From assembly GCF_000477435.1 (NCBI RefSeq), contig NC_022576.1, positions 2,728,001 through 2,792,000 of the forward strand: a DNA stretch of 64,000 bases, given 5' to 3'. Position 1 is the stretch's first letter; each line of letters begins with the position of its first letter. Made by a program: the position numbers and the translations under genes. This DNA comes from Candidatus Symbiobacter mobilis CR. GTDB taxonomy: Bacteria > Pseudomonadota > Gammaproteobacteria > Burkholderiales > Burkholderiaceae_C. A model generated the notes under the pieces. That model did no database searches, was not told the origin of the DNA, and saw only the letters and a list, made by a program, of their open reading frames with translations. Positions 18,219 through 27,323 of the stretch are shown one piece after another.

Positions 18219-18521
18219 GGGTCGAAGCATCGGAAGAAACTGGAAAAGGAACGGTGCATGGTAGCCGAAGGGCAGGTTTGCCGGCATCGGCGGGGTTTTT
18301 TGTTGCCCCGCCGGTGGGCAAAGCAGCACCCACGTAGCGTGGATGCGATGCAGTGGCTTGCGGTGTTCGACCTTGTTCAGGAAGAACCCATGCGGGTGCA
18401 TGCTGCGCGATCCACGTGGGGAACCCCCAGCAGCTACAGCGGCGTTATGCTGTATTCGATACCATCCATTGCGAAATACCACAACGGATTCCCTCCTGAC
18501 CAAGTCAAGAAAGGCTGTTCG
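18219..18521. other. Divergent intergenic region, 303 bp
   Basis: No gene is supported here. It separates the minus-strand restriction cluster from the plus-strand HD hydrolase and should contain both promoters. One perfect 8-bp hairpin is seen: CGGCGGGG at 18288-18295 and CCCCGCCG at 18306-18313, with a loop TTTTTTGTTG. The T-run is in the loop and not after the stem, so it does not look like an intrinsic terminator. Confidence 0.5.
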
Positions 18522-19091
18522 ATGCATACCGCAGTGACCACCGACAACGCAGAGTCTGCCCCCAACGCCGGGATCGCACTCATCCTCCAAGCAGCCCTTT
18601 TCGCTGCGGAAAGACACCAAAACCAGCGCCGCAAGGATGCAAATGCGTCGCCGTACATCAACCATCCTTTGGCGTTGGCCAGCGTGTTGGCCGTCGAAGG
18701 GGCGGTGGTGGATGCCGAAGTGCTCTGCGCGGCTTTGTTGCACGACACCATCGAGGACACCGACACGACGGTCGAAGAGCTGCGTTCCCTGTTCGGGGAC
18801 AAGATTGCGGGAATCGTTGGGGAAGTGACCGACGACAAAAGCCTAGCCAAGCCTGTCCGCAAGGAAGAGCAGGTTCGCCATGCTCCGCACATTTCCGCGA
18901 AGGCGCAGTTGGTCAAGCTGGCGGACAAAATTTGCAACCTGCGTGACCTCCACTCTTCACCCCCCGCCCATTGGTCGATCGAGCGCAAGCGGGCGTATTT
19001 CGACTGGGCGGTCCGCGTCGTTGCCGGGTTGCGGGGAGTCCACCCCGGGCTGGAAGCCCTATTCGATCAAGTCTGTGCCAAGAGGCCGTGA
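18522..19091 (+). CDS. MESH1-type small alarmone hydrolase (HD domain)
   Basis: A 189-residue single-domain HD protein. The pattern RRKDANASPYINHPL, then ALLHDTIEDTDTTVEEL, EVTDDKSL and KLVKLADK-type sequence follows MESH1/RelA-SpoT hydrolase domains. Likely metal ligands are H32, H74-D75 and D135, matching the spacing of MESH1. There is no synthetase, TGS or ACT domain, so it should act as a stand-alone (p)ppGpp 3'-pyrophosphohydrolase; related animal enzymes also remove the 2'-phosphate of NADPH. ATG 18522 is chosen because of the AAAGG box before it and the family length. The open frame upstream to 18195 is rejected as leader sequence. Whether it works with the neighbouring restriction cluster is not shown. 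Confidence 0.85.
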   Translation: MHTAVTTDNAESAPNAGIALILQAALFAAERHQNQRRKDANASPYINHPLALASVLAVEGAVVDAEVLCAALLHDTIEDTDTTVEELRSLFGDKIAGIVGEVTDDKSLAKPVRKEEQVRHAPHISAKAQLVKLADKICNLRDLHSSPPAHWSIERKRAYFDWAVRVVAGLRGVHPGLEALFDQVCAKRP

Positions 19092-19246
19092 GGGTGGATC
19101 GGGAGCGCCGAGAGGGAACGCTGCAAAAGCACGCGCCAGCGCTTTGGTAACGTGCTTCCGTTGCGTTTGTCTTCTCAACAAATTGGCGTAATCCAACCAC
19201 TATTTGTGGAAAGACGTGGGTAGATGTGGGAAGAAAATGATTGCGA

Positions 19247-21850
19247 TCATTTCAATCTAATATATCCCACCACACCATTGCCGATGGTGGTCACGGAGTA
19301 TGGATCGGTGATTTTGTATCGATCGAATTCCATCCCGTTCGATTTTCTCAGTGGCAAATTGCTGATGACAACGGTGACTTTGTACAAACCGGTCAGTTCA
19401 TCGATACCCGAAAATGTTTTGGTAAACTTTTGTTTTATATATTCTACCGCAGAACCGAAATTCGTATTATTTTCTCCATTCAGGTGGATGGATTTTACAA
19501 ATCCAAAGAATGCAACGAATCCACTATCGAATTCCTGGTTGGGTCTCGCGGAAAAATAAACCACAAATTTATTATGGGCCTCGGTATCTGCATTCGTTGC
19601 AAAATAACTTGCAGAATATATGTTGATCGCGACGGAACCTCCAGATGGAAGATAGTTTGGTTTGATAGTAATTTCCAATGCATTGCCAGATTGACGCAAC
19701 GGGACATCCCAGATAGATTCGATGGTTTTGCCACCATTGCAAACGTCTTTGGATGTGCATTCTTGAATTTCGATGGCGGCATGGACTGTCTTTTGTTTGT
19801 CAGAAAGCGTGAAAGTGCCTTTTTGTGACAGTTTGAATTGCAACGTGGCAGTGGTGGCCATGGGCCATGCAAGATCGATTCCACGCTCGAAATCGGCAAG
19901 GGTGACCACGTGATCTTCGGCGCCATCGTTGTACGTTACGCTGTCGCCATCCAGATAAAGGTAATCGTTGGTGGCAGCCTGTGGCGCTGCAACCAAGGCG
20001 ATATCATCGAAGTAATACGTTTCCCCATGGGGAACAGTATCCGGGTTGGGGGTGATAGCGATAGTCCGATAGCTCTTGGTGGTATCTAAACCCGTGAAAT
20101 CCCATTCCAAGTATTGCCAGGTATTTGCAGCGCCAACGATGGCCGATACCTCTTCGGTGGATATGTCTTTGGGTGCAGCGCCCACTCCCTCTATTTTCAA
20201 TTTTATGGGCGCATTGGCTACGGAAGAATACACTCTCGCTTTGATTCTCGTCCGATTGGATGCAAAGGGGATAGGGTTTTTGAGTGTGTACCAGGCGCCT
20301 GCCCAAGTCACCAAATTGCCATCACTATCCTTGATACCAGCCGGTTTTTCGATATTCAGCATGTGATTGGTTTGTTCAGTGACTTCGTAAGAAATCCCAA
20401 CATTCGCACCTTTCGCAGGATATTCACCATAGTTTTGGTTTGGTTCCTCAAAATTGGCCAAGATCGTGTCTGCTGCCGTGATGGGTGAAGTGGTCGTGGT
20501 GTCGTAGCGCAAATCGAATAGGAGGGGGCCTTCGGTGTAGGGGCCGGAACCCATGCTGATGCGTGCCGCACCTGCGGCGTTGGCGGGGGGTGTCCACGTT
20601 CCGGTGTAAAGGGTCGGGTCCGTGCGGTCTTGGGTCAGTGCGCCCAGGCTTCCGGCGCTGACGGAAATGAATGCCATGTCCAAGTCTTTCACCAGGGTGC
20701 CAAAGTCGAATTGGATCGTCGTGGGGGCGGCAATCGTGCTGGTCAAGCCATCTGCCCGCCTGATGGTCACAGTCTGCCCGCCAGAAATCGGCACAGCCAG
20801 GGCGCTGGATTCGATGCGTTGCGCAAGCGTGGTCACTGCGGCGGTGTCGGCGGCTGGATGCAGCACGCCACTTGTTTTCGCAGTGTTGACCATTCTGGCA
20901 ATGACGGAACCATAGGTCGCACTGGGGCTGGGGTCCTGGTATTGCTTCGTGTAATGGGCCAGATTCGCATCGGTTGCAGCCAGGTAGATATTGGCTTGGA
21001 CTGTCATGGCGGGAGCTATGACATCGGTCAACGTGATGACACCCCCTACGGAATCGATCGTGCCTTGTATGCCGACGGGGCTGTCGATCTGATGCACTCG
21101 CTGGAGTGTTCCCGCAAGAAGAATGGCTACTTGTTCCGCATCGAAAGTGCTGGGTACGTAGGCCGCATCGATTGTGTTCGGTGATGCCATCAGCGAAAGG
21201 TCGTTCTCACGCAGCGTTTGGCTGAAAGCCTTGGCGACGGCGGCGTAGAGGGCTTGGGTGCCGGTTGCGCCAGCGGATGTTCCTTCTTGCAATGCTGCAA
21301 GCACTTCGGTCGTTTTTTGCAGCATCTGCTGCGCGGCCAGGGTCTTTCGGAACAGGTCGCTGTGCAAATAGGTATTGCTTTCGCTGCCAGGCGCGGCGGG
21401 GTTGACGTGGGCAATATCCGTATCCGCCGCCAGCCCAAACGCCTTGACGATCTTTTCGTTGCTGGCGCCGTTGGCAAGCAGCGTGGTCAGGGGCGACAGC
21501 ACGGTGGAGTGGGCTGGCGCCCTGAGTTGGCCGACAAAGCCGAGCAACGTATCGGTGCTGTACCCGCCAACCAGCATGAGCGGATGCGCGCAACCGTCGA
21601 GAAAGGTGAATGCGCCTTGGCTTGATGTGATGACTTTTGTGGCAGATGCAGTGGGTGCCCATGCATCGCCATCGTCACATGTGACGATGGCCCCGGACAA
21701 ATACCCGTCCACCGCGACCCCGCTGGTTGGCTCCATGTCTGTCATCTCGTCCGAGGCGCCGCCACCACAGCCGGATACAACCATGGTGAATACGAATACA
21801 AGGGCGGAAGTCGTCGCTGCAATGAATGCGTATTTCCAATTCATCATCAT
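19247..21850 (-). CDS. Large outer-membrane-type lipoprotein with carbohydrate-binding-like module
   Basis: An 867-residue lipoprotein. The signal MMMNWKYAFI... ends in the lipobox VSGC with C28, followed by Gly-Gly-Gly and no Asp at +2, so outer-membrane sorting is likely. Residues 40-130 (AVDGYLSGAIVTCDDG, then LRAPAHSTVLSPLTTLLA) resemble the N-terminal repeat found in large bacterial surface proteins. Residues around 480-640, starting ILANFEEPNQNYGEYP and ending TYYFDDIAL, look like a jelly-roll carbohydrate-binding module. A GGAGG box at 21856-21860 precedes three ATGs in a row; the first (21850) is used, 21847 is equally good. The 3' half appears more AT-rich than its neighbours. It lies 46 bp after an ABC transporter operon and is probably co-transcribed. 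The ligand is unknown. Confidence 0.82.
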   Translation of the reverse strand: MMMNWKYAFIAATTSALVFVFTMVVSGCGGGASDEMTDMEPTSGVAVDGYLSGAIVTCDDGDAWAPTASATKVITSSQGAFTFLDGCAHPLMLVGGYSTDTLLGFVGQLRAPAHSTVLSPLTTLLANGASNEKIVKAFGLAADTDIAHVNPAAPGSESNTYLHSDLFRKTLAAQQMLQKTTEVLAALQEGTSAGATGTQALYAAVAKAFSQTLRENDLSLMASPNTIDAAYVPSTFDAEQVAILLAGTLQRVHQIDSPVGIQGTIDSVGGVITLTDVIAPAMTVQANIYLAATDANLAHYTKQYQDPSPSATYGSVIARMVNTAKTSGVLHPAADTAAVTTLAQRIESSALAVPISGGQTVTIRRADGLTSTIAAPTTIQFDFGTLVKDLDMAFISVSAGSLGALTQDRTDPTLYTGTWTPPANAAGAARISMGSGPYTEGPLLFDLRYDTTTTSPITAADTILANFEEPNQNYGEYPAKGANVGISYEVTEQTNHMLNIEKPAGIKDSDGNLVTWAGAWYTLKNPIPFASNRTRIKARVYSSVANAPIKLKIEGVGAAPKDISTEEVSAIVGAANTWQYLEWDFTGLDTTKSYRTIAITPNPDTVPHGETYYFDDIALVAAPQAATNDYLYLDGDSVTYNDGAEDHVVTLADFERGIDLAWPMATTATLQFKLSQKGTFTLSDKQKTVHAAIEIQECTSKDVCNGGKTIESIWDVPLRQSGNALEITIKPNYLPSGGSVAINIYSASYFATNADTEAHNKFVVYFSARPNQEFDSGFVAFFGFVKSIHLNGENNTNFGSAVEYIKQKFTKTFSGIDELTGLYKVTVVISNLPLRKSNGMEFDRYKITDPYSVTTIGNGVVGYIRLK

Positions 21851-21879
21851 CAATTCCTCCAAAACAAATCGTAAAGATG

Positions 21880-21897
21880 TTTCAACCCAGATTGTCC
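21880..21897. repeat. Half copy of the proB-end inverted repeat
   Basis: The 18 bases TTTCAACCCAGATTGTCC match 17 of 18 bases of the left arm found at 58450-58467. They sit between the permease stop (21897-21899) and the lipoprotein start, touching the last base of the permease stop codon. Confidence 0.55.
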
Positions 21898-23105
21898 TAC
21901 TCGTGCCGCAATGCCTCGATAGGGTCCAACCTTGCCGCATTGCGTGCGGGCATATAGCCGAACACGATGCCGATCCCCGCAGAAAACGCAAAGGCGAGCA
22001 GGTTGATTTGGGCGTGGAATACGAAAGGCACTTCCATCAACGCTGCTAGGCCGATCGAAGCGCCGAATGCGAGCACGATGCCGAGCAGCCCGCCGATGGC
22101 CGCGAGCACGACGGCTTCGACGAGGAACTGCCACAGCACCTCGGATTCGAAAGCGCCGATGGCCATCCGTAGGCCAATTTCTCGGGTGCGCTCGGTCACG
22201 CTGACGAGCATGATGTTCATGATCCCGATGCCGCCGACAAGCAGGCTGACCGCAGCGACGGCGCCGAGCAGCATGGTCATGACCTGTGTCGTCGTCGAAA
22301 AAGTTTGTGCCAGTTGCTTGGTGTCGAGGATGTTGAAGTTGTCTTCCTCGCCTTCGGAGAGCTTGCGCCGTTCGCGCAGAAGCTCGGTCAACGTGGACTG
22401 CACACGCCGGGAATCAGCACTGCTTTGCATGGAAACAAGCAGGGTATGGACGCGGGTGTTGCCAGCGATGCGCCGATGCATCGTCGCCAGGGGAACCCAT
22501 ACCACGTCGTCTTGATCCTGGCCAAAAGCGCCTTGCCCTTTCCCAGCTAGGATGCCAACGATCTTGCACGAGATGTGTTTGATACGCATCCATGCGCCGA
22601 TGGGGTCGCCCTGGGGGAACAGCTCGCGGCGCACCGTTGCGCCGACTACGCAAACGGCGGCGCCTGCCCGTTGTTCTTCCTCGCTGAACGCCCGTCCGCG
22701 CTCAATCTTCCAGTTTCCCGTCACCAGCCAGTCGTTGGTACTGCCGGTGACGACCGTGTTCCAGTTCCGCCCTTCGTAGACGGCAGTGGTCCCGCTGCGC
22801 GCTTCCGGGGCGACGGCGAGCACCCCGCTGATCTGTGCGGCAATGGCGATGGCATCGGCTTCTTGAAACGGCGGCGCCCCCAGGTTCCCGCTACCGGGGC
22901 CCATGCGCTGGCCGGGGCGGATTTGCAGCAGGTTCGTCCCCAGGCTGGAAATTTGTTGCTGAATGGCAAGCGTGGCCCCGTTGCCGATGGTGACCATCGT
23001 GACGACGGCGCTGACCCCGATGATCACGCCCAGCACGGTCAGAAAAGACCGAAGCAGGTTGCGCCGGATCGACCGCAGCGCCAGCAAAAAAACATTGGTC
23101 CACAT
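21897..23105 (-). CDS. MacB-type ABC transporter permease
   Basis: A 402-residue inner-membrane permease with the MacB/FtsX topology: one N-terminal helix (LTVLGVIIGVSAVVTMVTI), a large periplasmic domain at about 50-270, and three C-terminal helices starting LLGAVAAVSLLVGGIGIMNIMLVSVTERTREIGLR, shown here only by position and its key GGIGIMN motif. In MacB proper the ATPase is fused; here it is separate, as in the MacB-like/LolCDE-like class. The start ATG 23103-23105 shares one base with the ATPase stop, so translation is coupled. Frame upstream of ATG 23105 is ignored because it lies inside the ATPase gene. It probably exports a peptide, lipid or lipoprotein substrate together with the adaptor upstream; the substrate is unknown. 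Confidence 0.88.
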   Translation of the reverse strand: MWTNVFLLALRSIRRNLLRSFLTVLGVIIGVSAVVTMVTIGNGATLAIQQQISSLGTNLLQIRPGQRMGPGSGNLGAPPFQEADAIAIAAQISGVLAVAPEARSGTTAVYEGRNWNTVVTGSTNDWLVTGNWKIERGRAFSEEEQRAGAAVCVVGATVRRELFPQGDPIGAWMRIKHISCKIVGILAGKGQGAFGQDQDDVVWVPLATMHRRIAGNTRVHTLLVSMQSSADSRRVQSTLTELLRERRKLSEGEEDNFNILDTKQLAQTFSTTTQVMTMLLGAVAAVSLLVGGIGIMNIMLVSVTERTREIGLRMAIGAFESEVLWQFLVEAVVLAAIGGLLGIVLAFGASIGLAALMEVPFVFHAQINLLAFAFSAGIGIVFGYMPARNAARLDPIEALRHE

Positions 23106-23833
23106 CAGGCTGTGTCGCCACCGTTTCCGGTAGACGAGGTGTCGCAAGGCACATTGGGGGAATCGCTGGCCACCAGCCCGTCGACAAAACGCACGATGCG
23201 TTGCGCGTAGCTGGCCATGTCGGCTTCGTGGGTAACCATCAGCACGGTAATGCCGTGTTCGACGTGCAGGGTGCGCAGCAGGTGCATGATTTCATGGCTG
23301 CGTGTCGAATCGAGGTTCCCCGTCGGCTCGTCGGCCAAGAGCACCGCCGGACGGGTGACGATCGCACGCGCAATCGCCACGCGCTGCTGTTGCCCGCCGG
23401 ACAGTTCCGACGGGGTATGGTGCTCCCACCCCTCCAGCCCGACAAGCGCCAGCGCCTGCATTGCACGTGCGCGGCGGAGGCGCGGAGGTTCCTGGCGGTA
23501 GAGCAGGGGCAGTTCAACGTTTTCGAGCGCAGTGGTGCGGGGCAGCAGGTGAAAGCCCTGGAAGACGAAGCCCAGATAGCTCCGGCGCAGCAGCGCACGC
23601 TGGTTGCGGTTCAGCGTTTCGACGCGGGTGCCGAGCAGGCTGTATGACCCCGATGTTGGCGTATCGAGGCATCCGAGCACGTTCATCGCCGTCGACTTGC
23701 CCGACCCGCTGGGGCCCATGATCGCGACGAACTCTCCGGCTTCAATGCGCAAATCCACCCCGCGCAGTGCCTGAAAGGCCGTGGCTCCTTCGCCGTAGGT
23801 CTTGGTGACCTGGGACAGCTCAATGATGCTCAT
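23105..23833 (-). CDS. ABC transporter ATP-binding protein (MacB/LolD type)
   Basis: A 242-residue ABC ATPase. Walker A is GPSGSGKST, the Q-loop region reads YLGFVFQGFHLL, the signature is LSGGQQQRVAIARAI, and Walker B is VLLADEPTGNLDS followed by the H-loop in VTHE. The NLDS ending and the YLGFVFQ context are typical of the MacB/LolD class that powers type VII ABC (mechanotransmission) systems. The start overlaps the adaptor stop by 4 bp (ATGA) and its end overlaps the permease start by one base, a tightly coupled operon. Confidence 0.93.
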   Translation of the reverse strand: MSIIELSQVTKTYGEGATAFQALRGVDLRIEAGEFVAIMGPSGSGKSTAMNVLGCLDTPTSGSYSLLGTRVETLNRNQRALLRRSYLGFVFQGFHLLPRTTALENVELPLLYRQEPPRLRRARAMQALALVGLEGWEHHTPSELSGGQQQRVAIARAIVTRPAVLLADEPTGNLDSTRSHEIMHLLRTLHVEHGITVLMVTHEADMASYAQRIVRFVDGLVASDSPNVPCDTSSTGNGGDTA

Positions 23834-25095
23834 TGCGGGGCTAAAACCTGCTGGTCGGTGATGACGAGCATCCCTTCGCGTAGTTCGCCAGCGGTGATTG
23901 CCGTCATTCTTCCGTCGCTCACCCCGGGGGTGACGGCCACGGCGACGGGCGCGCCATCGCGCAGCACCCAGAGTTGTTTGGACGAGCCTCCCGCGCTTTT
24001 GCGTGCTCGGGGCATACGCGGAACCATGGCGCCGAGCAGCCCGGACCTTCCCTGTTGCGCTGTGGGTGGCCATTGGAAGCGGAAAGCCGTATTGGGGACG
24101 AGCAGCGCGTCGTCGAGGTGCGCGGCCTCGATCGTGCAGGCTACCGTCATACCGGGGCGCAATTGCAGATCGGGGTTGGTGACGTCGAGTTCCGCCGTGT
24201 ACGTCACGACGTTATCCGTCACCGTCGATCCATACGAAACGCGGGTGATCGTTGCCGGGAAGGGTTTGGAAGGGAAGGCACTGACGGTGAAGTTGGCTGG
24301 CAACCCGACTTGGACGCGCCCTACGTCGGCTTCGTCGATGTTGACGCGCAGCACGAGCCGGGACAGGTCTTCGGCAATCGTGAACAGTGTGACGGCTTGC
24401 AGCGATGCAGCGACGGCATTGCCGGGGTCGACAGACCGGGACAGCACGACGCCGTCGATCGGCGAGCGCAAGGACGCTTTGGCCAGGTTGGTGAGGTCGG
24501 AAGACAGGGTGGCCCGCGCCGAATCCAGACTGGCCCGTGCGCCGTCTCGGGCCGCTGCGGTGCGTTGTGCCTCGGCGCGGGCAGTGTCGAGATCGTGCGC
24601 GGAGAGGGATGCCCCCGCCGAGATGCGATAGAGCTTTTCGAGCCGCTGCAAATGCCGCTGCGCTTGCTCCAGAGCAACCTGCGCCTGGTCGAGCTGGGTT
24701 TGCGCCACGGTGACTGCGGCGCGGGAACGCTTGACTTGGTCATCGAGCTTGGCAATATCAAGCCGCAGCAGCACTTGCCCAGTACGAACGCGGTCATTGA
24801 TATCGACGAGTACCTCGGCCACCGTGCCGGACAGTTCGCTGCCAATCTGCACCAGCCGGGTGGGGTAGAGGGTACCCGTGGCGTTGACGCTCAACGTCAG
24901 CGGGCCTCGGGTGGCAGCTTCGGTGACGAAAGCGGGCGCATCGGCGCGTGCCTGCTGCCGTTGCCATAGCACATAGGCACTGGCCAAGAGCGCAATGCCC
25001 ACAACGACCACCCAAACGCTGCGGCGCTTCCACCAGGGAACCGGGGTACCAAGGTCTGGCAGGGCGAGGGCGATGTCGGTAGAGGGGGCAGTCAT
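23830..25095 (-). CDS. MacA/HlyD-type periplasmic adaptor protein
   Basis: A 421-residue membrane-fusion protein. One N-terminal membrane helix (VWVVVVGIALLASAYVLW) anchors it in the inner membrane. It is followed by a biotinyl-lipoyl-like half (GTLYPTRLVQIGSELSGTV), a long coiled-coil hairpin at about residues 120-210 rich in Gln/Ala heptads, the second lipoyl half (LRSPIDGVVLSRSVDPGN), and beta-barrel domains. It should link the MacB-type permease to an outer-membrane TolC-like channel, which is not encoded here. ATG 25095 is chosen over the 51-codon upstream extension, which is proline-rich and non-conserved in type. It heads the operon, with the ATPase, permease and lipoprotein downstream. 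Confidence 0.9.
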   Translation of the reverse strand: MTAPSTDIALALPDLGTPVPWWKRRSVWVVVVGIALLASAYVLWQRQQARADAPAFVTEAATRGPLTLSVNATGTLYPTRLVQIGSELSGTVAEVLVDINDRVRTGQVLLRLDIAKLDDQVKRSRAAVTVAQTQLDQAQVALEQAQRHLQRLEKLYRISAGASLSAHDLDTARAEAQRTAAARDGARASLDSARATLSSDLTNLAKASLRSPIDGVVLSRSVDPGNAVAASLQAVTLFTIAEDLSRLVLRVNIDEADVGRVQVGLPANFTVSAFPSKPFPATITRVSYGSTVTDNVVTYTAELDVTNPDLQLRPGMTVACTIEAAHLDDALLVPNTAFRFQWPPTAQQGRSGLLGAMVPRMPRARKSAGGSSKQLWVLRDGAPVAVAVTPGVSDGRMTAITAGELREGMLVITDQQVLAPQ

Positions 25096-25257
25096 AACGT
25101 TGGCGTGGCGGCAATGCCCAATGGGTGGTGTAGGGATGGGGTGTGATGGGTGGGAGGGTATCGGGATTCCGTTACGGATTGCAGGCAGAACGTTGAAGTT
25201 TTGGTAAAGCCAGCGATAGCCAGGTGCATCGACCTTGGCGCGGCGCATCCATCTTTG

Positions 25258-25283
25258 GTGGGAGCGACCGGAGTCGCGAACCC
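25258..25283 (+). repeat. REP-like hairpin, copy 2
   Basis: GTGGGAGCGAC-CGGA-GTCGCGAACC carries the GCGAC/GTCGC stem of the window-wide REP-like family. It lies between the adaptor gene and the YciO-type gene and touches the stop codon of the latter. Confidence 0.6.
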
Positions 25284-25906
25284 TACACCCCGAGCAATCG
25301 CAAAGCGCCGCCGCCTACTCGGACGACTTCCATCGGGTCCCGGCTGAGGTCGACGATCGTCGTCGGCTCGCCGGGGCAAGCTCCGCAGTCGACGATGGCC
25401 GAAATTTGTCCGGCATCGTGTTCGGGGAGGTCGTCGGCGTCGCGAACGGGGTCGGTCTGCCCGGCGGGGATGTAGGTGGAGGCGAGCAATGGCTCGCCGT
25501 GCAGTTCCAGTAGCGCTTGCAGCACCTTGTGATCGGGAACGCGCAGCCCGATGGTTCGCGCAGCCGGGTGGCTGAGCCTGCGTGGCACTTCCTTGCTGGC
25601 TTCGAGGATGAACGTGAACGGGCCGGGCGTGGCGGACTTGATGCGGCGGAACTGCTGGTTGTCGACGCGGGCGTAGGTCGATAGCTCCGAGAGATTGCGG
25701 CATAGCAGCGAGAGGTAGTGCTTCTCGTCGATACCCCGGATGCGCCGAATCTTGGCCGCTGCATCCTTGTCCGCGATGCGGCAGGCCAATGCGTACGACG
25801 AATCCGTAGGCACCGCCAGAATTTCTCCCCGCGCCAGCAAGGCTACCGCTTGCTGCAATAAGCGCTGCTGGGGGTTGTCGGGGTGGACGTCGAATCGCTG
25901 TGTCAT
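25283..25906 (-). CDS. Sua5/YciO/YrdC family protein, YciO subtype
   Basis: A 207-residue protein with the YrdC fold. Key stretches are GEILAVPTDSSYALAC (about 24-39), KIRRIRGIDEKHYLSLLC (about 49-66) and PGPFTFILEASKEVPRR (about 94-110). The YrdC/Sua5 class makes threonylcarbamoyl-AMP for tRNA t6A, but this protein belongs to the YciO branch (TDSSYAL, LRVPDHKVLQALLE), for which that activity is weak or unproven. ATG 25906 fits the family; the longer frame adds 17 non-conserved residues. It lies 47 bp downstream of argB on the same strand. Confidence 0.88.
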   Translation of the reverse strand: MTQRFDVHPDNPQQRLLQQAVALLARGEILAVPTDSSYALACRIADKDAAAKIRRIRGIDEKHYLSLLCRNLSELSTYARVDNQQFRRIKSATPGPFTFILEASKEVPRRLSHPAARTIGLRVPDHKVLQALLELHGEPLLASTYIPAGQTDPVRDADDLPEHDAGQISAIVDCGACPGEPTTIVDLSRDPMEVVRVGGGALRLLGV

Positions 25907-25953
25907 GGGTAGCCCTGCAACGCTATGCGAACGTTTGCCGTGCCTTGTGGTGG

Positions 25954-26844
25954 TCAATGCGAGCGGATCATCGTCCCAAAAGCCTGGTCGGTCAGGACTT
26001 CGAGCAGGATGGCATGCGGCACGCGCCCGTCGATGATGTGTACCGCGCTCACGCCGCTGCGCGCTGCATCGAGCGCGCCAGCAATCTTCGGCAACATCCC
26101 TCCACTCAGGGTGCCGTCGGCAAAAAGTTTGTCGATTTGCCGTGCGGTCAGGTTGGTGAGCAGGTCACCGGATTTGTTCAGCACCCCTTGGGTATTTGTC
26201 AGCAGCAACAATTTTTCGGCTTTGAGCACGGTGGCGAGCTTGGACGCTACGACATCGGCATTGATGTTGTAGCTTTCGTTGTGTTCGCCAAAACCGATGG
26301 GACTGACGACGGGGATGAAAGCGTCTTCGAGCAAGGCGCGCACCACGCCGGGGTCAATGGACACGATGTCGCCGACCTGGCCTACGTCATGCACTTTGGA
26401 AGCATCCTGCTGGTCGGGCATACGCAGTTTTTTTGCGCGGATCATCCCGCCGTCACGCCCCGTCAGCCCCACAGCCTTGCCCCCTGCGTGGTTGATCAGC
26501 CCGACGATGTCCTGCTGCACTTCGCCTGCCAGCACCCATTCGACGACTTCCATCGTCTCCGCGTCAGTCACCCGCATTCCCTGAACAAATTCACCTTTCT
26601 TGCCCAGACGATGCAACGCCGTTTCGATCTGCGGCCCCCCGCCGTGAACGACGATCGGCTGGATCCCTACGAGTTTGAGCAGCACCACATCCTGCGCGAA
26701 AGCGGCTTGCAATGCCGTATCCGTCATCGCATTGCCTCCGTATTTGATGACCATCGTCTTGCCATGGAACCGGCGGATGTAGGGCAACGCCTCGGCAAGG
26801 ATACGCGCCTGGTCGTGGGGGGTGATCGAATGTTGGTGGCTCAT
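25954..26844 (-). CDS. argB: Acetylglutamate kinase
   Basis: A 296-residue amino-acid kinase family enzyme that phosphorylates N-acetylglutamate in the second step of arginine synthesis. It shows the phosphate-binding KYGGNAM and GGGPQIE motifs, the substrate segment [12 protein letters not shown], and the ATP-side [12 protein letters not shown]. The length is typical of proteobacterial ArgB. The start ATG 26844 matches family N-termini ([21 protein letters not shown]); a nine-residue longer frame is rejected. Arg biosynthesis genes are not adjacent, as is usual for betaproteobacteria. The upstream gap contains a degenerate copy of the 65-bp repeat. Confidence 0.96.
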   Translation of the reverse strand: MSHQHSITPHDQARILAEALPYIRRFHGKTMVIKYGGNAMTDTALQAAFAQDVVLLKLVGIQPIVVHGGGPQIETALHRLGKKGEFVQGMRVTDAETMEVVEWVLAGEVQQDIVGLINHAGGKAVGLTGRDGGMIRAKKLRMPDQQDASKVHDVGQVGDIVSIDPGVVRALLEDAFIPVVSPIGFGEHNESYNINADVVASKLATVLKAEKLLLLTNTQGVLNKSGDLLTNLTARQIDKLFADGTLSGGMLPKIAGALDAARSGVSAVHIIDGRVPHAILLEVLTDQAFGTMIRSH

Positions 26845-26907
26845 GGTCAAGGGTGCGCAGCGAGCAGGCAAAACGGGGAATTATGAAACGCTTGTAGCAG
26901 CGACGGA

Positions 26908-26943
26908 AATCGCAAAGCGGCTTTTTGCAGCTCCCCTCGCCCG
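26908..26943 (+). repeat. Degenerate copy of the exbB/pdxJ-tail repeat
   Basis: The stretch CGCAAAGCGGCTTTTTGCAG, followed by CTCCCCTCGCCC, resembles the first half of the repeats at 27791 and 50301 (GCGAAGCGGCTTCTCGAAGCTCCCCT). It lies upstream of argB in non-coding DNA. Confidence 0.4.
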
Positions 26944-27030
26944 ATACACTGCGCCGCCCATGGCATGCCGTTGCGCCCGGTAGGGTAGCGTGCAATATCA
27001 ACAACCTAGAGATGATTCAGGAGCACACGA

Positions 27031-27279
27031 ATGAACGATTCCACCGAAGACCTGCAAGCCGAACTGGAGCGCCTGCGCCGCGAAAACGCCGCACTCAAAA
27101 AAGCGCCTACGACAGGGATCACGCTGAAGGTCAGCGACAAGGGGGCTTTGTCGGTGTACGGGATGGGTCGTTTTCCCGTGACCCTGTACAAGGAACAGTG
27201 GCGCAAGCTCCTCGGCATGTCGCAGGAGATCCTGGCGTTCCTTGATCAGCACGACGCCGAACTCAAATCCAAGGGTTGA
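27031..27279 (+). CDS. Small conserved hypothetical protein with N-terminal coiled coil
   Basis: An 82-residue soluble protein. Residues 5-25 (DLQAELERLRRENAALKK) form a leucine-zipper-like coiled coil, followed by a compact beta-strand segment around LSVYGMGRFPVTLYKEQWRKLL. I have met this second segment as a conserved hypothetical family in proteobacteria, but no function is known to me. An AGGAG box 7 bases before ATG 27031 supports the start. It stands alone between the divergent argB gene and the convergent exbD gene. Confidence 0.75.
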   Translation: MNDSTEDLQAELERLRRENAALKKAPTTGITLKVSDKGALSVYGMGRFPVTLYKEQWRKLLGMSQEILAFLDQHDAELKSKG

Positions 27280-27323
27280 CTTCCCCTGGCGTGGCTGAGG
27301 CGCCGATAGCGCTTCAGCACACT

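Noticed and set aside
18288..18313. Hairpin CGGCGGGG/CCCCGCCG as an intrinsic terminator
   Set aside because: The T-run lies in the loop and no U-tract follows the stem; it also lies between divergent genes.
18219..18743. Open frame extending the methyltransferase by 175 residues upstream of 18218
   Set aside because: It crosses the divergent leader, has no family similarity and overlaps the region needed for the HD hydrolase promoter.
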